DNA from: an uncultured Gammaproteobacteria bacterium
Lineage (GTDB): Bacteria; Pseudomonadota; Gammaproteobacteria; Arenicellales; JAANXG01
DNA: 45,254 nt
NCBI GenBank assembly: GCA_947259955.1
Contig: CAMYOI010000019.1
Coordinates: 1 to 45,254 of the forward strand
Reading direction: 5' to 3'
In this document: one piece after another, positions 16,360 to 28,133 of the stretch
How the letters are laid out: the number at the start of each line of letters is the position of its first letter
Numbering within the stretch: the first letter of the stretch is position 1
Made by a program: the position numbers and the translations under genes
Notes under the pieces: model-generated
Seen by the model: only the letters and a program-made list of their open reading frames with translations
Database searches by the model: none
Told to the model about the DNA's origin: nothing

Positions 16360-17030
16360 CCGTGCTCCTCGCTTGCACCCCTGACAAGCCGTCCGTTGTC
16401 GAGCTCCAGTACCCTCTTCCTGAGTCGGTCTATATGCCGATACTCGTGAGTTGCAACGAGCACGGTGACTCCGAATTGGTTGAACTGGTGGAAAATGTCC
16501 ATGATCTCGTCGGATAGCAACGGGTCCAGGTTTCCGGTAGGTTCATCCGCCAGCAGGACCGGCGGGCGATTGACCACGGCCCGGGCAATACCGACGCGTT
16601 GCTGCTCTCCCCCGGACAACATAATTGGGTAGAGCCGCTCCTTGCTGAGCAGATCTACCTTGTCGAGTGCGGCACGGACACGACGGCCGATCTCCCGGTG
16701 CCCCACCCCCGACACCACGAGAGGCAGGGCCACATTGTCGAATACCGTTCGGTCGTGCAGCAGTCTGTGGTTCTGGAATACGACACCGATTTCGCGACGC
16801 AACCGCGGAATGTGCCGATCCTTCATCCGGGTAATGTTGCGTTCATTCACGATGAGCTGCCCGTGGGTCACATTTTCGACGCGAATGATCAATTTGAGCA
16901 GAGTGCTCTTTCCCGCTCCAGATCGCCCGATTAGAAATGCCATCTCCCGCTTCTCCAGGAAAAAACTGACGTTTCTCAGGGCCTCGTGGCCGCTCTCATA
17001 ACGCTTCGAAACCTGCGCAAACTGGATCAT
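16356..17030 (-). CDS. ftsE: Cell division ATP-binding protein FtsE
   Basis: 224 residues, standard FtsE length. It is a cytoplasmic ABC ATPase that pairs with FtsX. Motifs: Walker [15 protein letters not shown]-loop VFQNHRLL, signature [14 protein letters not shown], Walker [14 protein letters not shown] and H-loop ATHEYRHI. It starts 32 nt after the ftsY stop and overlaps ftsX by 4 nt, the conserved ftsYEX operon. Confidence 0.97.
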   Translation of the reverse strand: MIQFAQVSKRYESGHEALRNVSFFLEKREMAFLIGRSGAGKSTLLKLIIRVENVTHGQLIVNERNITRMKDRHIPRLRREIGVVFQNHRLLHDRTVFDNVALPLVVSGVGHREIGRRVRAALDKVDLLSKERLYPIMLSGGEQQRVGIARAVVNRPPVLLADEPTGNLDPLLSDEIMDIFHQFNQFGVTVLVATHEYRHIDRLRKRVLELDNGRLVRGASEEHG

Positions 17031-17062
17031 GACTGCCGCCCAGAGCCGAGTTCAGATCAGGC

Positions 17063-17971
17063 TCATTGTTCCTGAACCAGTGCGTCGACAAAGGACCGGG
17101 CATCGAAGGGCTGCAGATCGTCGAACCCCTCCCCGGTACCGACGTAGCGGATCGGAAGTTGGAACTCGTGTGATATCGCAAGGACTATCCCTCCTTTGGC
17201 GGTTCCGTCGAGTTTGGTGAGGCACAGAGTGTCGACGGAAACGGCGTCGTTGAAATGCCGCAGTTGCGACAACGCATTCTGGCCGGTTGTGGCATCCAGT
17301 ACCTGCATGATTTCATGGGGTGCGCCCTCGTACACTTTGTTCAAGACGCGCTTTATTTTCCTGAGCTGTTCCATGAGGTCACTATGCGTATGCTGACGAC
17401 CGGCGGTGTCGATGACAAGGATGTCCACGTTCTTTGACAGTGCCGAACTGAGTGCGTCGTGAGCCACCGCCGCCGCGTCTGCGCCCTGGTGCTGTGCGAC
17501 GATCGGGATATCGAGTCTGCAGGCCCAGGTCTGCAGCTGCTCCACCGCGGCGGCGCGGAACGTATCGGCTGCGGCGAGCATGACCGATTTTCCCTCCTGT
17601 TTGAAGCGGTTGGCGATCTTTGCGACCGAAGTCGTTTTTCCTACACCATTCACCCCAACCACCAGCAGCACGTAAGGTCTGCAGGTCAATTCTGGCGGCG
17701 CGCCAGTTTGCTCGAGCGTCGACACCATGGCCTCACGAATCAGTTCGTTCAGAGCCGCTACGTCCGATACTCTGTGTGATTTGGCGGACACCCTCAGCCT
17801 CTCGACAATGCGTTCGCTCACGGCAACGCCGACATCTGCACTAATGAGGATATCTTCCAGATCATCGAAATCGCTGTCTTCGAGCTTCGTCGCACCAAAA
17901 AGCTGGGACAAACCACGGGAGAGCGAGAGCCTCGATTTGCTCAATCGCTTGTGGAGTTTACTGGCGCCCAT
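17063..17971 (-). CDS. ftsY: Signal recognition particle receptor FtsY
   Basis: 302 residues. It is the SRP receptor GTPase that docks ribosome-nascent chains at the membrane. The N domain (about 1-85) and the G domain are complete: G1 VGVNGVGKTTSVAKIA, DTAGRQ, TKLDGTAKGG and the closing GTGEGFDDLQPFD. The long acidic A domain of E. coli FtsY is missing, as in many bacteria. ATG at 17971; head of the ftsY-ftsE-ftsX operon. Confidence 0.97.
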   Translation of the reverse strand: MGASKLHKRLSKSRLSLSRGLSQLFGATKLEDSDFDDLEDILISADVGVAVSERIVERLRVSAKSHRVSDVAALNELIREAMVSTLEQTGAPPELTCRPYVLLVVGVNGVGKTTSVAKIANRFKQEGKSVMLAAADTFRAAAVEQLQTWACRLDIPIVAQHQGADAAAVAHDALSSALSKNVDILVIDTAGRQHTHSDLMEQLRKIKRVLNKVYEGAPHEIMQVLDATTGQNALSQLRHFNDAVSVDTLCLTKLDGTAKGGIVLAISHEFQLPIRYVGTGEGFDDLQPFDARSFVDALVQEQ

Positions 17972-17993
17972 TCTGTTTCACTTCTGATTTAGG

Positions 17994-18114
17994 CGAGGCT
18001 CCGATCAATTCCGCGTATTTCCATCAAAAATGACGCTCCAGCGTCGTTCGCAATCAACGGTTTGCCAGGTTGCGCCACAGGGCTCAAGGGCACGGCCTGA
18101 TTGATCGGGGCTCG
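17994..18114. repeat. Long-range inverted repeat in ftsY/M16 divergent region
   Basis: CGAGGCTCCGATCAAT (17994-18009) is complementary, with minor differences, to ATTGATCGGGGCTCG (18100-18114), enclosing about 90 bp. The interior holds a small hairpin (GACGCT-CC-AGCGTC). The 272-bp gap between ftsY and the M16 gene otherwise shows only weak promoter-like sequence. This may be a miniature element or a structured leader; no direct repeat was seen at its ends. Confidence 0.4.
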
Positions 18115-18243
18115 ACCGCGTGATGATGTTACGGTACGTCGATTTTCTGTATCCTACCATGTTCTTTTGAACTTGCCCGATTCATCCTGGTCTTGAATCT
18201 GGACCGGTGAAGCAATTCCGCTACTAATTGAGAACATCGTGAA

Positions 18244-19599
18244 ATGAAAAAAAGTTTGGTCCTACTTTGCCTGTTCAGCGTGGTTGCGGCGTGTGCCACT
18301 GAAAGCGCACGAAAGCCGGCAGCGCCTGATGCCTACGAGAAAGTGCTAGACAATGGACTGAAGGTGCTGGTCAAGCCCGATACCCGCGCGCCCATCGTGG
18401 TATCTCAGATCTGGTACAAGGTCGGCGGCAGCTACGAGCCGGATGGCAAGACCGGGGTATCCCACGTTCTGGAGCACATGATGTTCAAGGGCACGAGCAC
18501 CACGGCGCCTAACGAGTTTTCACGAATCATTTCGGCGCTCGGTGGACGGGAGAATGCTTTTACCGGTCGCGACTATACGGCTTATTTCCAGACCCTCGAA
18601 AAGTCGCACCTGGAGACCGCATTCAGGCTCGAATCCGGGCGAATGCATGATTTGGTTTTCGATACGGCGGAGTTTGAAAAAGAAGTCGAGGTCGTAAAGG
18701 AAGAACGGCGCTCGCGCACGGATGACAGTCCTGAGGCAGTAACCTATGAACGGTTCATGGCCGCGGCATACACGGATTCCAGTTACCGCAATCCGATAGT
18801 GGGCTGGCCCTCGGATCTCGAGGCGATGCGGGTGGAAGATCTGAAAAGCTGGTATTCCAGCTACTACGCACCGAACAATGCAACACTGGTCGTTGTGGGC
18901 GACGTCGAACCCGTTGAGGTATTTGAATTGGCCGAAAAATACTTTGGCGGGATACCAGCGCGTGATATACCGGGCATCGCGGATCGTGGCGAACGGCCTC
19001 AGTCTGCGAGCCGCCGGATCGAAGTCAGGGCTCCGGCCAAGGTACCGTATCTCCTGCTCGGGTATCACGTTCCGGTGATCGCAACGACCAAAGACATGGA
19101 GGACTGGACGCCCTACGCACTCGAGGTGGCTGCGTATCTGCTGGACGGTGGCAAAAGCGCCCGGCTACATTCCGAACTCGTGCGCAAGCAGGGAATCGCT
19201 TCTTCCACTGGCGTCAGCTACGACCCGCTGGCACGTAAAGCCACGATATTTTTGTTCAGCGCGAATCCATCGCAAGGTGAAACGGTCGCTGCGGTGGAGT
19301 CCGCAATTAAAGAGCAGATCCGGATAATGAGTGAAGAAACTGTATCTGATGAGGAGCTGGAAAGGGTCAAAGCACAAATCGTCGCCGGCAAGGTCTACCA
19401 GCAGGATTCCAGTTTCTATCAGGGCATGCGTCTGGGGCTTCTCGAGACCAACGGGTTGGCGTGGCAGTTGGGCGAAGAAATTCACGACCGCCTGCGTGCC
19501 GTAACCGCTGAGCAGGTACGCGAAGTCGTGAAGCGGTATCTGAGGGAGAGCAATTCAACGGTGGCGGTACTGACCCCAGAAACGGACGCGGAGGGATAG
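18244..19599 (+). CDS. M16-family zinc peptidase, lipoprotein (catalytic partner)
   Basis: 451 residues, M16 (pitrilysin/PqqL-like) metallopeptidase. A type-II signal ends VVAAC, so Cys17 is the probable lipidation site and the protein is anchored in the periplasm. The inverted zinc motif HVLEH at residues 74-78 is complete, and the downstream acidic helix (VEVVKEERRSRTDDSPE) supplies the third ligand. The C-terminal M16 lobe is present (SARLHSELVRKQGIASS). It lies 3 nt upstream of a second M16 gene that lacks the zinc motif; such active/inactive pairs form heterodimers in several bacteria. Natural substrate unknown. Confidence 0.92.
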   Translation: MKKSLVLLCLFSVVAACATESARKPAAPDAYEKVLDNGLKVLVKPDTRAPIVVSQIWYKVGGSYEPDGKTGVSHVLEHMMFKGTSTTAPNEFSRIISALGGRENAFTGRDYTAYFQTLEKSHLETAFRLESGRMHDLVFDTAEFEKEVEVVKEERRSRTDDSPEAVTYERFMAAAYTDSSYRNPIVGWPSDLEAMRVEDLKSWYSSYYAPNNATLVVVGDVEPVEVFELAEKYFGGIPARDIPGIADRGERPQSASRRIEVRAPAKVPYLLLGYHVPVIATTKDMEDWTPYALEVAAYLLDGGKSARLHSELVRKQGIASSTGVSYDPLARKATIFLFSANPSQGETVAAVESAIKEQIRIMSEETVSDEELERVKAQIVAGKVYQQDSSFYQGMRLGLLETNGLAWQLGEEIHDRLRAVTAEQVREVVKRYLRESNSTVAVLTPETDAEG

Positions 19600-19602
19600 A
19601 TC

Positions 19603-20913
19603 ATGGTGCAAATGCGGGTTAACGGCCTGTTATTCTTATTGCTTGCTACCATCGGCGCGGAAGCGCTTGCATTCTCACAAATTCAGCACTGGATCACGGA
19701 CAACGGCGCCAGGGTATATTTCGTCGAAACGCATCAGATTCCCATGGTGCAATTCGTGGTCGGATTTGACGCAGGCAGTGCAAGAGACCCAGCCGACCTG
19801 AAAGGCTTGTCGAATATCGTAAAGGGTATGGTCGAGGAGGGTACGTCGAGCATGGACGGCGATATGATTTCGACCAGTTTTGAATCCGTTGGGGCGGAAT
19901 ACTCTGCCGGCAGCGGGCGTGACATCGCGGTATTCGAGCTGCGCAGTCTCAGCGACGAAGCAATTCTGGACGGTGCAATCGACGTGTTTGGCGAAGTCAT
20001 TAGCCAACCCTCGTTCCCGGAAGATGCTATGGAACGCGTGAGGCAACGGGTTTTGATCGGGTTGAAGAGGAGAGATCAATCTCCCGGGAGTGTCGCATCA
20101 CGGGTTTTTTACAACAGATTGTACGCAGACCACCCCTACAGCCATTCTCCCCTTGGAGAGGAGCAGACAGTCTCGCAGATAAGCAGACAGGATCTGGTTG
20201 ATTTCCACGAAGAGTTTTACGTGGGAGCGAATGCGGTGCTCGTGATCGTCGGTGATCTAAGCCCCGGACAGGCGCGAATCCGGGCCGGGCAAATCGTTGA
20301 CGGATTGCCGCGGGGAGCGAATCCGGCTCCCATCCCCGAGGTCCGGGGCCTGAACGAATCCGTGGTATTGAATGTCAGCTTCCCATCCAGCCAGACCCAC
20401 CTGCTGATGGGTCAGGCCGGTATCGCGAGCAACGACCCTGATTATTTCCCGCTGTATGTGGGTAACCATATACTTGGAGGCAACGGTCTGATCTCCAGGC
20501 TAGCCACGGACATAAGAGAAGAAAGGGGTCTGGCATACAGTGTTTACAGCACTTTTAGCCCGATGAAAGAGCCCGGCCCCTTTATCGTCAATCTGCAAAC
20601 GCGCAGCGACCAGGCGGGACTGGCGGAAGGGCTGTCCATGGAAACAGTACGCCAATTCGTCGAGCAGGGTCCGGACCAGGATGAGCTGGAAGCGGCCAAA
20701 AGCAATATCATCGGCGGATTTCCACTGCGTGTCAGCAGCAACGGCAAGATCGCCGACATTGTACTTAGCATTGCGTTTTACGGCCTTCCGCTCGACCATC
20801 TGGCGACTTTTTCCGAGCGCATCAAAGACGTCAGGGTAGACCAGGTCAAAGGGGCATTCCAAAGACGGGTTTTACCGGGCAAATTTTTGCGCGTGCGGGT
20901 CGGAAGTGGCTGA
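19603..20913 (+). CDS. M16-family peptidase-like protein, inactive partner
   Basis: 436 residues with an N-terminal export signal (LLFLLLATIGAEALA). The M16 fold is clear (RVYFVETHQIPMVQF near the start; RLATDIREERGLAYSVYSTF in the C-terminal lobe), but the HxxEH zinc motif is absent: LSNIVKGMVEEG stands in its place. It is presumably the non-catalytic subunit of the lipoprotein protease just upstream. An ATG at 19612 is an alternative start. rsmD follows 35 nt downstream. Confidence 0.9.
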   Translation: MVQMRVNGLLFLLLATIGAEALAFSQIQHWITDNGARVYFVETHQIPMVQFVVGFDAGSARDPADLKGLSNIVKGMVEEGTSSMDGDMISTSFESVGAEYSAGSGRDIAVFELRSLSDEAILDGAIDVFGEVISQPSFPEDAMERVRQRVLIGLKRRDQSPGSVASRVFYNRLYADHPYSHSPLGEEQTVSQISRQDLVDFHEEFYVGANAVLVIVGDLSPGQARIRAGQIVDGLPRGANPAPIPEVRGLNESVVLNVSFPSSQTHLLMGQAGIASNDPDYFPLYVGNHILGGNGLISRLATDIREERGLAYSVYSTFSPMKEPGPFIVNLQTRSDQAGLAEGLSMETVRQFVEQGPDQDELEAAKSNIIGGFPLRVSSNGKIADIVLSIAFYGLPLDHLATFSERIKDVRVDQVKGAFQRRVLPGKFLRVRVGSG

Positions 20914-20948
20914 TATTCCTCCCTTTCCGGATATGCCGCTGCCGCAAA

Positions 20949-21518
20949 TTGCCCGGCAAGTATAAAAGCGGCGTCCGCGTTATCGGAGGGCGGTGGAAGG
21001 GCACTAAGATTATTGCGCCCTCCGCCGCGGGGTTGCGTCCGACATCGGACCGGATTCGGGAAACGCTCTTCAATTGGCTGCAACCGCGCATCATGGGTGC
21101 GAAATGCCTGGACCTTTTTGCGGGAAGCGGTGTTCTATCGCTAGAGGCGCTGTCCAGGGGTGCGTCTCATGCGCTCGCCGTGGATTGTCAGCTCCGTTCA
21201 GTTGAGGCCATGTCCAGCGTATGCAACAGGCTGAAAGCCTGCGGTCTTGAGGTGCGGCTCGACAGGGCGGAAAATTTTCTCGAAAGACCCCACGAAGATG
21301 TATTCGACATCGTATTCGTTGACCCTCCGTTCGATCTCGGGATCCAGCAGTCGATATGCGCGAAGCTTCAGAAGTTCAGGTGGCTGTCGCCTGATGCCCT
21401 GATCTATGTCGAGAAGGCCGGGAAGAATGGATTCATTTGCCCGCCCGGCTGGCTTGAGTTGAAACGCAAGCACACCGGCAATGTCACATACATGCTGTTC
21501 CAGGTACCGGGCAGTTGA
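20949..21518 (+). CDS. rsmD: 16S rRNA (guanine-966-N2) methyltransferase RsmD
   Basis: 189 residues. It methylates G966 of 16S rRNA using SAM. Signatures are VRVIGGRWKGTKI, GLRPTSDRIRETLFNWL, the SAM-binding LDLFAGSGVLSLEALSRGA, and the catalytic DPPF in VFVDPPFDLG. The start taken is TTG at 20949; no in-frame ATG precedes the conserved N-terminus, and upstream CTG or ATA codons are less likely. rsmD-coaD-ferredoxin is a common gammaproteobacterial order. Confidence 0.94.
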   Translation: MPGKYKSGVRVIGGRWKGTKIIAPSAAGLRPTSDRIRETLFNWLQPRIMGAKCLDLFAGSGVLSLEALSRGASHALAVDCQLRSVEAMSSVCNRLKACGLEVRLDRAENFLERPHEDVFDIVFVDPPFDLGIQQSICAKLQKFRWLSPDALIYVEKAGKNGFICPPGWLELKRKHTGNVTYMLFQVPGS

Positions 21519-21569
21519 CAGTCCAATGATTTTGTCAGTACGCTGCGCGCACGATGAATTGGAGTATTC

Positions 21570-24017
<2,448 letters not shown>

Positions 24018-24018
24018 T

Positions 24019-25977
24019 TCAGGCAGTCCGGCCCATCTGTTCGAGACTATGTACGTCCACCACCACATCGATTGCCTTGCTCAACGACTGTATCTGGTTG
24101 TATTGAGTGCTTATACCGTCACGTACGTGCTCCAGTTCGGCCAGCCTATCCTCCAGTGTGTCACTGGCCGTATGGATTCGCTTGATGCTTTCGAGTCGAC
24201 GCCGCAGCTGAACCTGGTGCTCCCTGACCTGTGACTCCATAGGCGACATCATCGTCCGCAGCCAGTCGTCAGCGTCGCGGTTGGCCCGTTCAAACGTATG
24301 TTTGATCTTGGCGACAACGGAATCGTAGAAGCGCCGCGTCAACACCATTTGTTCTGTCATAACCATTGACAATCCTCTGATGAAATGGTCGTGGCGCTCG
24401 ATCAGGCGCTTGATCTCCCTCTGGTATTTGTTGACCGAGAAACGCCTCGGTCTGATATTGGCCAGACTGTGCTCCTGCTGGAATTTGCGATAGACACCCT
24501 CCATCAGTTCCTGGATTTCCGTACCTTGTGCAGCGGCTTCGTCCAGGGTTTCAGTGACATTCGAGAAAAACCGGACCATCGACGTCCTCAATCCGCCTGT
24601 TGTCAGGCTGATGGACATGTCCTTCTTGTTTTCGGCAATAAGTAGCTCCAGCTTTTGCAGACTGAGAGACTCGTAGAGTTTCGCGGTCTGCCTGGCGAAA
24701 ATCGAGCGTGTAACCTGGAAACGCTGCAGGTTGCGCTCCAGATGATTCTTGTCGCTCCTGACCTTGTGCATCATGTCTTCGACGACTTCTATGTTTTTAT
24801 GGCTGAGCTGTTGTAAATCCGAGATATGTTCGGTTACGTCGTCCAGGCGCTGTTTGTTGATCGCCGATACGGTGTCTACTATGTCTTTGAGCTCCCCGCG
24901 GACATTTCCGCTCACTATCTCACGCCTGGCTGGGATCAGAACATTGGCCAAGGCATCTTCGAATTCGCTGATGCGGCTGCTGATGGTCGTCTTTTCATCC
25001 CTCCTGATTTTTCCCAGCAGCGCTTTCTGGGCTGACAGGGGATATATCCGGGATGGGTCGACACCGAGCGTATGTGCCGTGCTCTGAATCTGTCTGTCGA
25101 GCTCGTTTTCCACTTCAAAACCATCCTTGAGCTCATCCCACAATACGTCGATCTTGTTGAGAACGACGAGCTGCCCTTTGTTGTTGCCATTGATATTGAT
25201 ATGATCCCGCCACAACGCCATGTCTGATTTGGTGACGCCCGCGTCCGCCGACAGTATGAAAACGACGGCGTGGGCGTTGGCCAGCAGACTGAGCGTGAGT
25301 TCCGGTTCGGAACCCAGGGCGTTCAGCCCGGGAGTGTCCAGAATGACCAGTCCCTGTTCGAGTAGAGGATGAGGATAATTCACAATGGCGTGCCGCCATT
25401 TTGGTATCTCCACCTCTCCAGATTCGGTGATCTGCATCCCGTCCTCGTGCGCCGTGTCTTCGGTGACGGGCAAGCCGAGGTCCTCTGCCTCCTGCCGGCT
25501 AACCAGTTTGACCTCGGTCAATTGTCTTAGCAGCTCTGCGATTGACTGGGTATTACTGGGATCCAGAGGCAGGTTGTCCCATTCTTCCGGGTACTGTTTG
25601 TATTCGTGTACCGTGGTTTCCTGGCTGCGTGTTTCGATGGGCAGGAGCTTGAGACAAGGTTCCCAGTCATCGCGGTAAAGCAATTCGGTGGGACACATGG
25701 TAGTTCTACCGGCACCGGATGGCATTACCCGCTGTTCCATGTCACCGAAGAAAATGGCGTTGATCAGTTCTGATTTTCCGCGCGAAAACTCCGCGACGAA
25801 AGCCACGTATAGCCGGTCATCGGACAGATTGGAAACGAGCTGCCCGAGGCGCTGATCGACATCATCATTGGCCAAGTTCTGCTGGTTTAGCCAACCCTGA
25901 TAGTCCCTGATGCGCTGTTGCACGACGTGTCGCCAGCTGCTGTATGCATCCAGTTCGTGTTCGATTCGCGTAGTCAT
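24019..25977 (-). CDS. Bacterial dynamin-family large GTPase
   Basis: 652 residues, dynamin-like protein. The GTPase domain (about 55-290) has G1 AEFSRGKSELINAIFF, a switch region SGAGRTTMCPTELL, G3 LDTPGLNAL and G4 LNKIDVLWD. Long helical, probably coiled-coil segments follow (about 330-650; EHISDLQQLSHKNIEVVEDM), giving a stalk/trunk for membrane association and oligomerisation. Many gammaproteobacteria carry one; roles proposed elsewhere are membrane remodelling and stress protection. Here no second dynamin gene is adjacent, unlike paired systems. Confidence 0.9.
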   Translation of the reverse strand: MTTRIEHELDAYSSWRHVVQQRIRDYQGWLNQQNLANDDVDQRLGQLVSNLSDDRLYVAFVAEFSRGKSELINAIFFGDMEQRVMPSGAGRTTMCPTELLYRDDWEPCLKLLPIETRSQETTVHEYKQYPEEWDNLPLDPSNTQSIAELLRQLTEVKLVSRQEAEDLGLPVTEDTAHEDGMQITESGEVEIPKWRHAIVNYPHPLLEQGLVILDTPGLNALGSEPELTLSLLANAHAVVFILSADAGVTKSDMALWRDHININGNNKGQLVVLNKIDVLWDELKDGFEVENELDRQIQSTAHTLGVDPSRIYPLSAQKALLGKIRRDEKTTISSRISEFEDALANVLIPARREIVSGNVRGELKDIVDTVSAINKQRLDDVTEHISDLQQLSHKNIEVVEDMMHKVRSDKNHLERNLQRFQVTRSIFARQTAKLYESLSLQKLELLIAENKKDMSISLTTGGLRTSMVRFFSNVTETLDEAAAQGTEIQELMEGVYRKFQQEHSLANIRPRRFSVNKYQREIKRLIERHDHFIRGLSMVMTEQMVLTRRFYDSVVAKIKHTFERANRDADDWLRTMMSPMESQVREHQVQLRRRLESIKRIHTASDTLEDRLAELEHVRDGISTQYNQIQSLSKAIDVVVDVHSLEQMGRTA

Positions 25978-26018
25978 GTTTATCAGGATGTGAACGGCCG
26001 GCGCCAGTCAAGGTATAG

Positions 26019-26065
26019 ATTCGTACTCTTCCTAATCTATATACCAAGAATTAGGAAATTGCAAA
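26019..26065 (-). promoter_or_regulatory. Promoter and overlapping inverted repeats upstream of dynamin gene
   Basis: On the minus strand TTGCAA and TATAGA are separated by 17 bp, a plausible promoter for the dynamin gene. Over it lie two mutually exclusive inverted repeats: TTCCTAAT (26029-26036) with ATTAGGAA (26050-26057), perfect over 8 bp, and GGTATAGATT with AATCTATATACC. They could be an operator or an RNA switch at the leader's 5' end. Confidence 0.4.
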
Positions 26066-26208
26066 AAAGCAACAGACAATCAATAACTTTCCCCCGTAGG
26101 CTAGAAAACACTTTAAGAACACCTCCCCAGATCCACATTTCTTCTCAGGTTAGCCGTATTTCGCACCTGGCCAACGGCTCAGCCCTGGCCAGACGAACGG
26201 GACTCGGA

Positions 26209-27005
26209 TCACCGCTGGCATTGAACGCAATAGTAGGTAGAACGCTGTTGCGTCATCCTGCGCCGGATTGGCCGTGAGCACGATGGGCAGGGTTCGCCCT
26301 CTCTGCCATAGATCTGAAGTGACAATCCGAAGTAACCTGGGTTGCCATCGGCTTTCTGAAAGTCTCGCAGGGTTGTGCCTCCCGCACTGATTGCGTTACT
26401 CAAGACCCGTTTAACTTCCTCCGCCAGTCGCTGGTAACGCTCTACGCTGATTCTGTTTGCGGATCGCAGGGGATGTATGCCGGCCGAAAACAGCGCTTCG
26501 TTTGCGTAGATGTTACCAATGCCGCTGACCAACCCGGCGTTCATGAGAAGGTGCTTCACCGGTCCTGGCCGACGGTAGGCCACCCGGTGCAGGTATGCGC
26601 CGTCGAATTCGTCGCCCAGCGGTTCCGGCCCCAGGTGTCGCAGCAGCCTGTGGTGCAGCGGATGTCGTGACCAAAGTATGCATCCGAACCTTCGTGGATC
26701 CCGGTAGCGAAGACAAATACCTCCGTCGAACACGATATCGACGTGATCGTGTTGGTGCGGTGGCACATTCTGATTTAGTATTCGAAGGCTTCCCGACATA
26801 CCGAGATGGATGATTATGCTGCCGCTGCCGGTAGCCAGCAGGAGATACTTGGCGCGTCGCTCCACCAGTTCAACCTCGAGACCCTTCACGTACGAGGCTA
26901 ACCGAGTCGGGATCCGCCAACGTCGATGAAGTCCGTAATCCTGCGATCGATTATGTGGGGGGCGATGCCTCTTTTGGTAATCTCGACTTCGGGGAGTTCA
27001 GGCAT
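26209..27005 (-). pseudogene. mutM: Formamidopyrimidine-DNA glycosylase MutM (Fpg), frameshifted
   Basis: MutM excises 8-oxoguanine. The ORF track shows only 226 residues from a GTG at 26889, lacking the catalytic N-terminus. The real N-terminus is present in another frame: ATG at 27005 reads MPELPEVEITKRGIAPHI, carrying the nucleophile Pro2 and Glu3, and continues to RRITDF before hitting a TAG at residue 36. The main frame can be read upstream of the GTG as HRRWRIPTRLASYVKGLEVE, which rejoins family sequence. A small deletion near 26920-26930 (about a dozen nt missing against the family, not a multiple of three) explains both. The rest is intact, including NAGLVSGIGNIYANEALF and the zinc finger CPSC...CVQC. 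Either a recent pseudogene or a sequence error. Confidence 0.88.
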
Positions 27006-27073
27006 TTTTTTCGATTGGATTTGAACGCTTGTGTGGCAATGACGAATATCGGACAGGTTGTATAGGTCAATTT

Positions 27074-28099
27074 ATGGTTTTTCAAGTAAAACTCTACAAG
27101 AGCGGCAATGAGTTCAGTGTGGATGAATCGGAGACCGTGCTGGACGCGGCTCTCAAGCACGGGTACGTTATTCCCTACAGTTGCAGGTCTGGAAGTTGCG
27201 GAGCATGCAAAGCCAGGATCGTGTCTGGGAGCGTGGACTATGGCGACTACGCGGGCGATACACTGACCGATGCGGATCATGCCAAAGGCATTGCACTGCT
27301 TTGCCAGGCCCGGCCGATAGAAGATCTGGTGGTGGATGCACGAGAGGTTGCGGTATCTCAGGAGATCGAGATCAAAATGCTCCCGTGCCGGGTCTCCCGT
27401 CTCGAAAAACTAAATCATGACGTAATGCTAATGACACTGAAACTGCCGGCGAACCAACAGTTTACCTACCTGGCGGGACAATACATCGACATTCTGCTGC
27501 GCGACGGCAGACGCCGTAGCTTTTCCCTGGCCAGCGCTCCGCGGGATGGAGGCGAACTCGAACTCCACGTGCGCCGGGTCCCGGGCGGGTTCTTTACCAA
27601 CCAGATTTTCAACACCATGAAGGAAAGGGACCTGTTTCGTTTTCAGGGGCCGCTGGGAACGTTTTTCCTGCGTCAGGATTCGGAAAAGCCGGTGATACTC
27701 GTGGCCGGCGGTACCGGATTCGCCCCGATCAAGGCGATAGTTGAAATGGCCATCGAGGAGCAAAATATGCGTCCCATCCATCTGTTCTGGGGCGTGCGTG
27801 CCGAACCGGACCTGTATATGAACGACCTGGCCGGACAATGGTCAGAACGCTACGACCACATCGAATATACCCCGGTGCTGTCGGAGGTGAATGCGGATTC
27901 AGGCTGGACCGGAAAGATGGGATGGGTGCACGAGGCCGTGGTAGAACAATATCCGGATCTCGGCGAATATGAGGTTTACATGTCGGGGCCGCCACCGATG
28001 ATCGAGGCAGGTAGTGCCGCGTTTCTCGAACACGGTTTGTCGGACCAGTGCCTGTTTTTCGATTCCTTCGAGTTTGCGTCCGACGTGCCACAGGGCTGA
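27074..28099 (+). CDS. 2Fe-2S ferredoxin-NAD(P)H reductase (CDP-6-deoxy-3,4-glucoseen reductase-like)
   Basis: 341 residues from the ATG at 27074; the track's longer start adds 15 residues foreign to the family. The N-terminal plant-type ferredoxin domain has the cluster ligands CRSGSCGACKAR and a distal Cys in LLCQARP. An FAD-binding domain (RRRSFSLASAPRDGG) and an NAD-binding domain (VILVAGGTGFAPIKAIVEM; YMSGPPPMIEA) follow. Such proteins shuttle electrons from NAD(P)H to an oxygenase or decarboxylase-type partner. The specific name is a database habit for this subgroup; the partner is not visible here. It is divergent from mutM. Confidence 0.88.
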   Translation: MVFQVKLYKSGNEFSVDESETVLDAALKHGYVIPYSCRSGSCGACKARIVSGSVDYGDYAGDTLTDADHAKGIALLCQARPIEDLVVDAREVAVSQEIEIKMLPCRVSRLEKLNHDVMLMTLKLPANQQFTYLAGQYIDILLRDGRRRSFSLASAPRDGGELELHVRRVPGGFFTNQIFNTMKERDLFRFQGPLGTFFLRQDSEKPVILVAGGTGFAPIKAIVEMAIEEQNMRPIHLFWGVRAEPDLYMNDLAGQWSERYDHIEYTPVLSEVNADSGWTGKMGWVHEAVVEQYPDLGEYEVYMSGPPPMIEAGSAAFLEHGLSDQCLFFDSFEFASDVPQG

Positions 28100-28133
28100 C
28101 CTGCAACACGACCTCAGCGGGACGAATCAAGCC

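Noticed and set aside
17994-18114. Integron attC site or tRNA in the ftsY/M16 gap
   Set aside because: The arms lack attC core sites and no cloverleaf or T-loop sequence is present.
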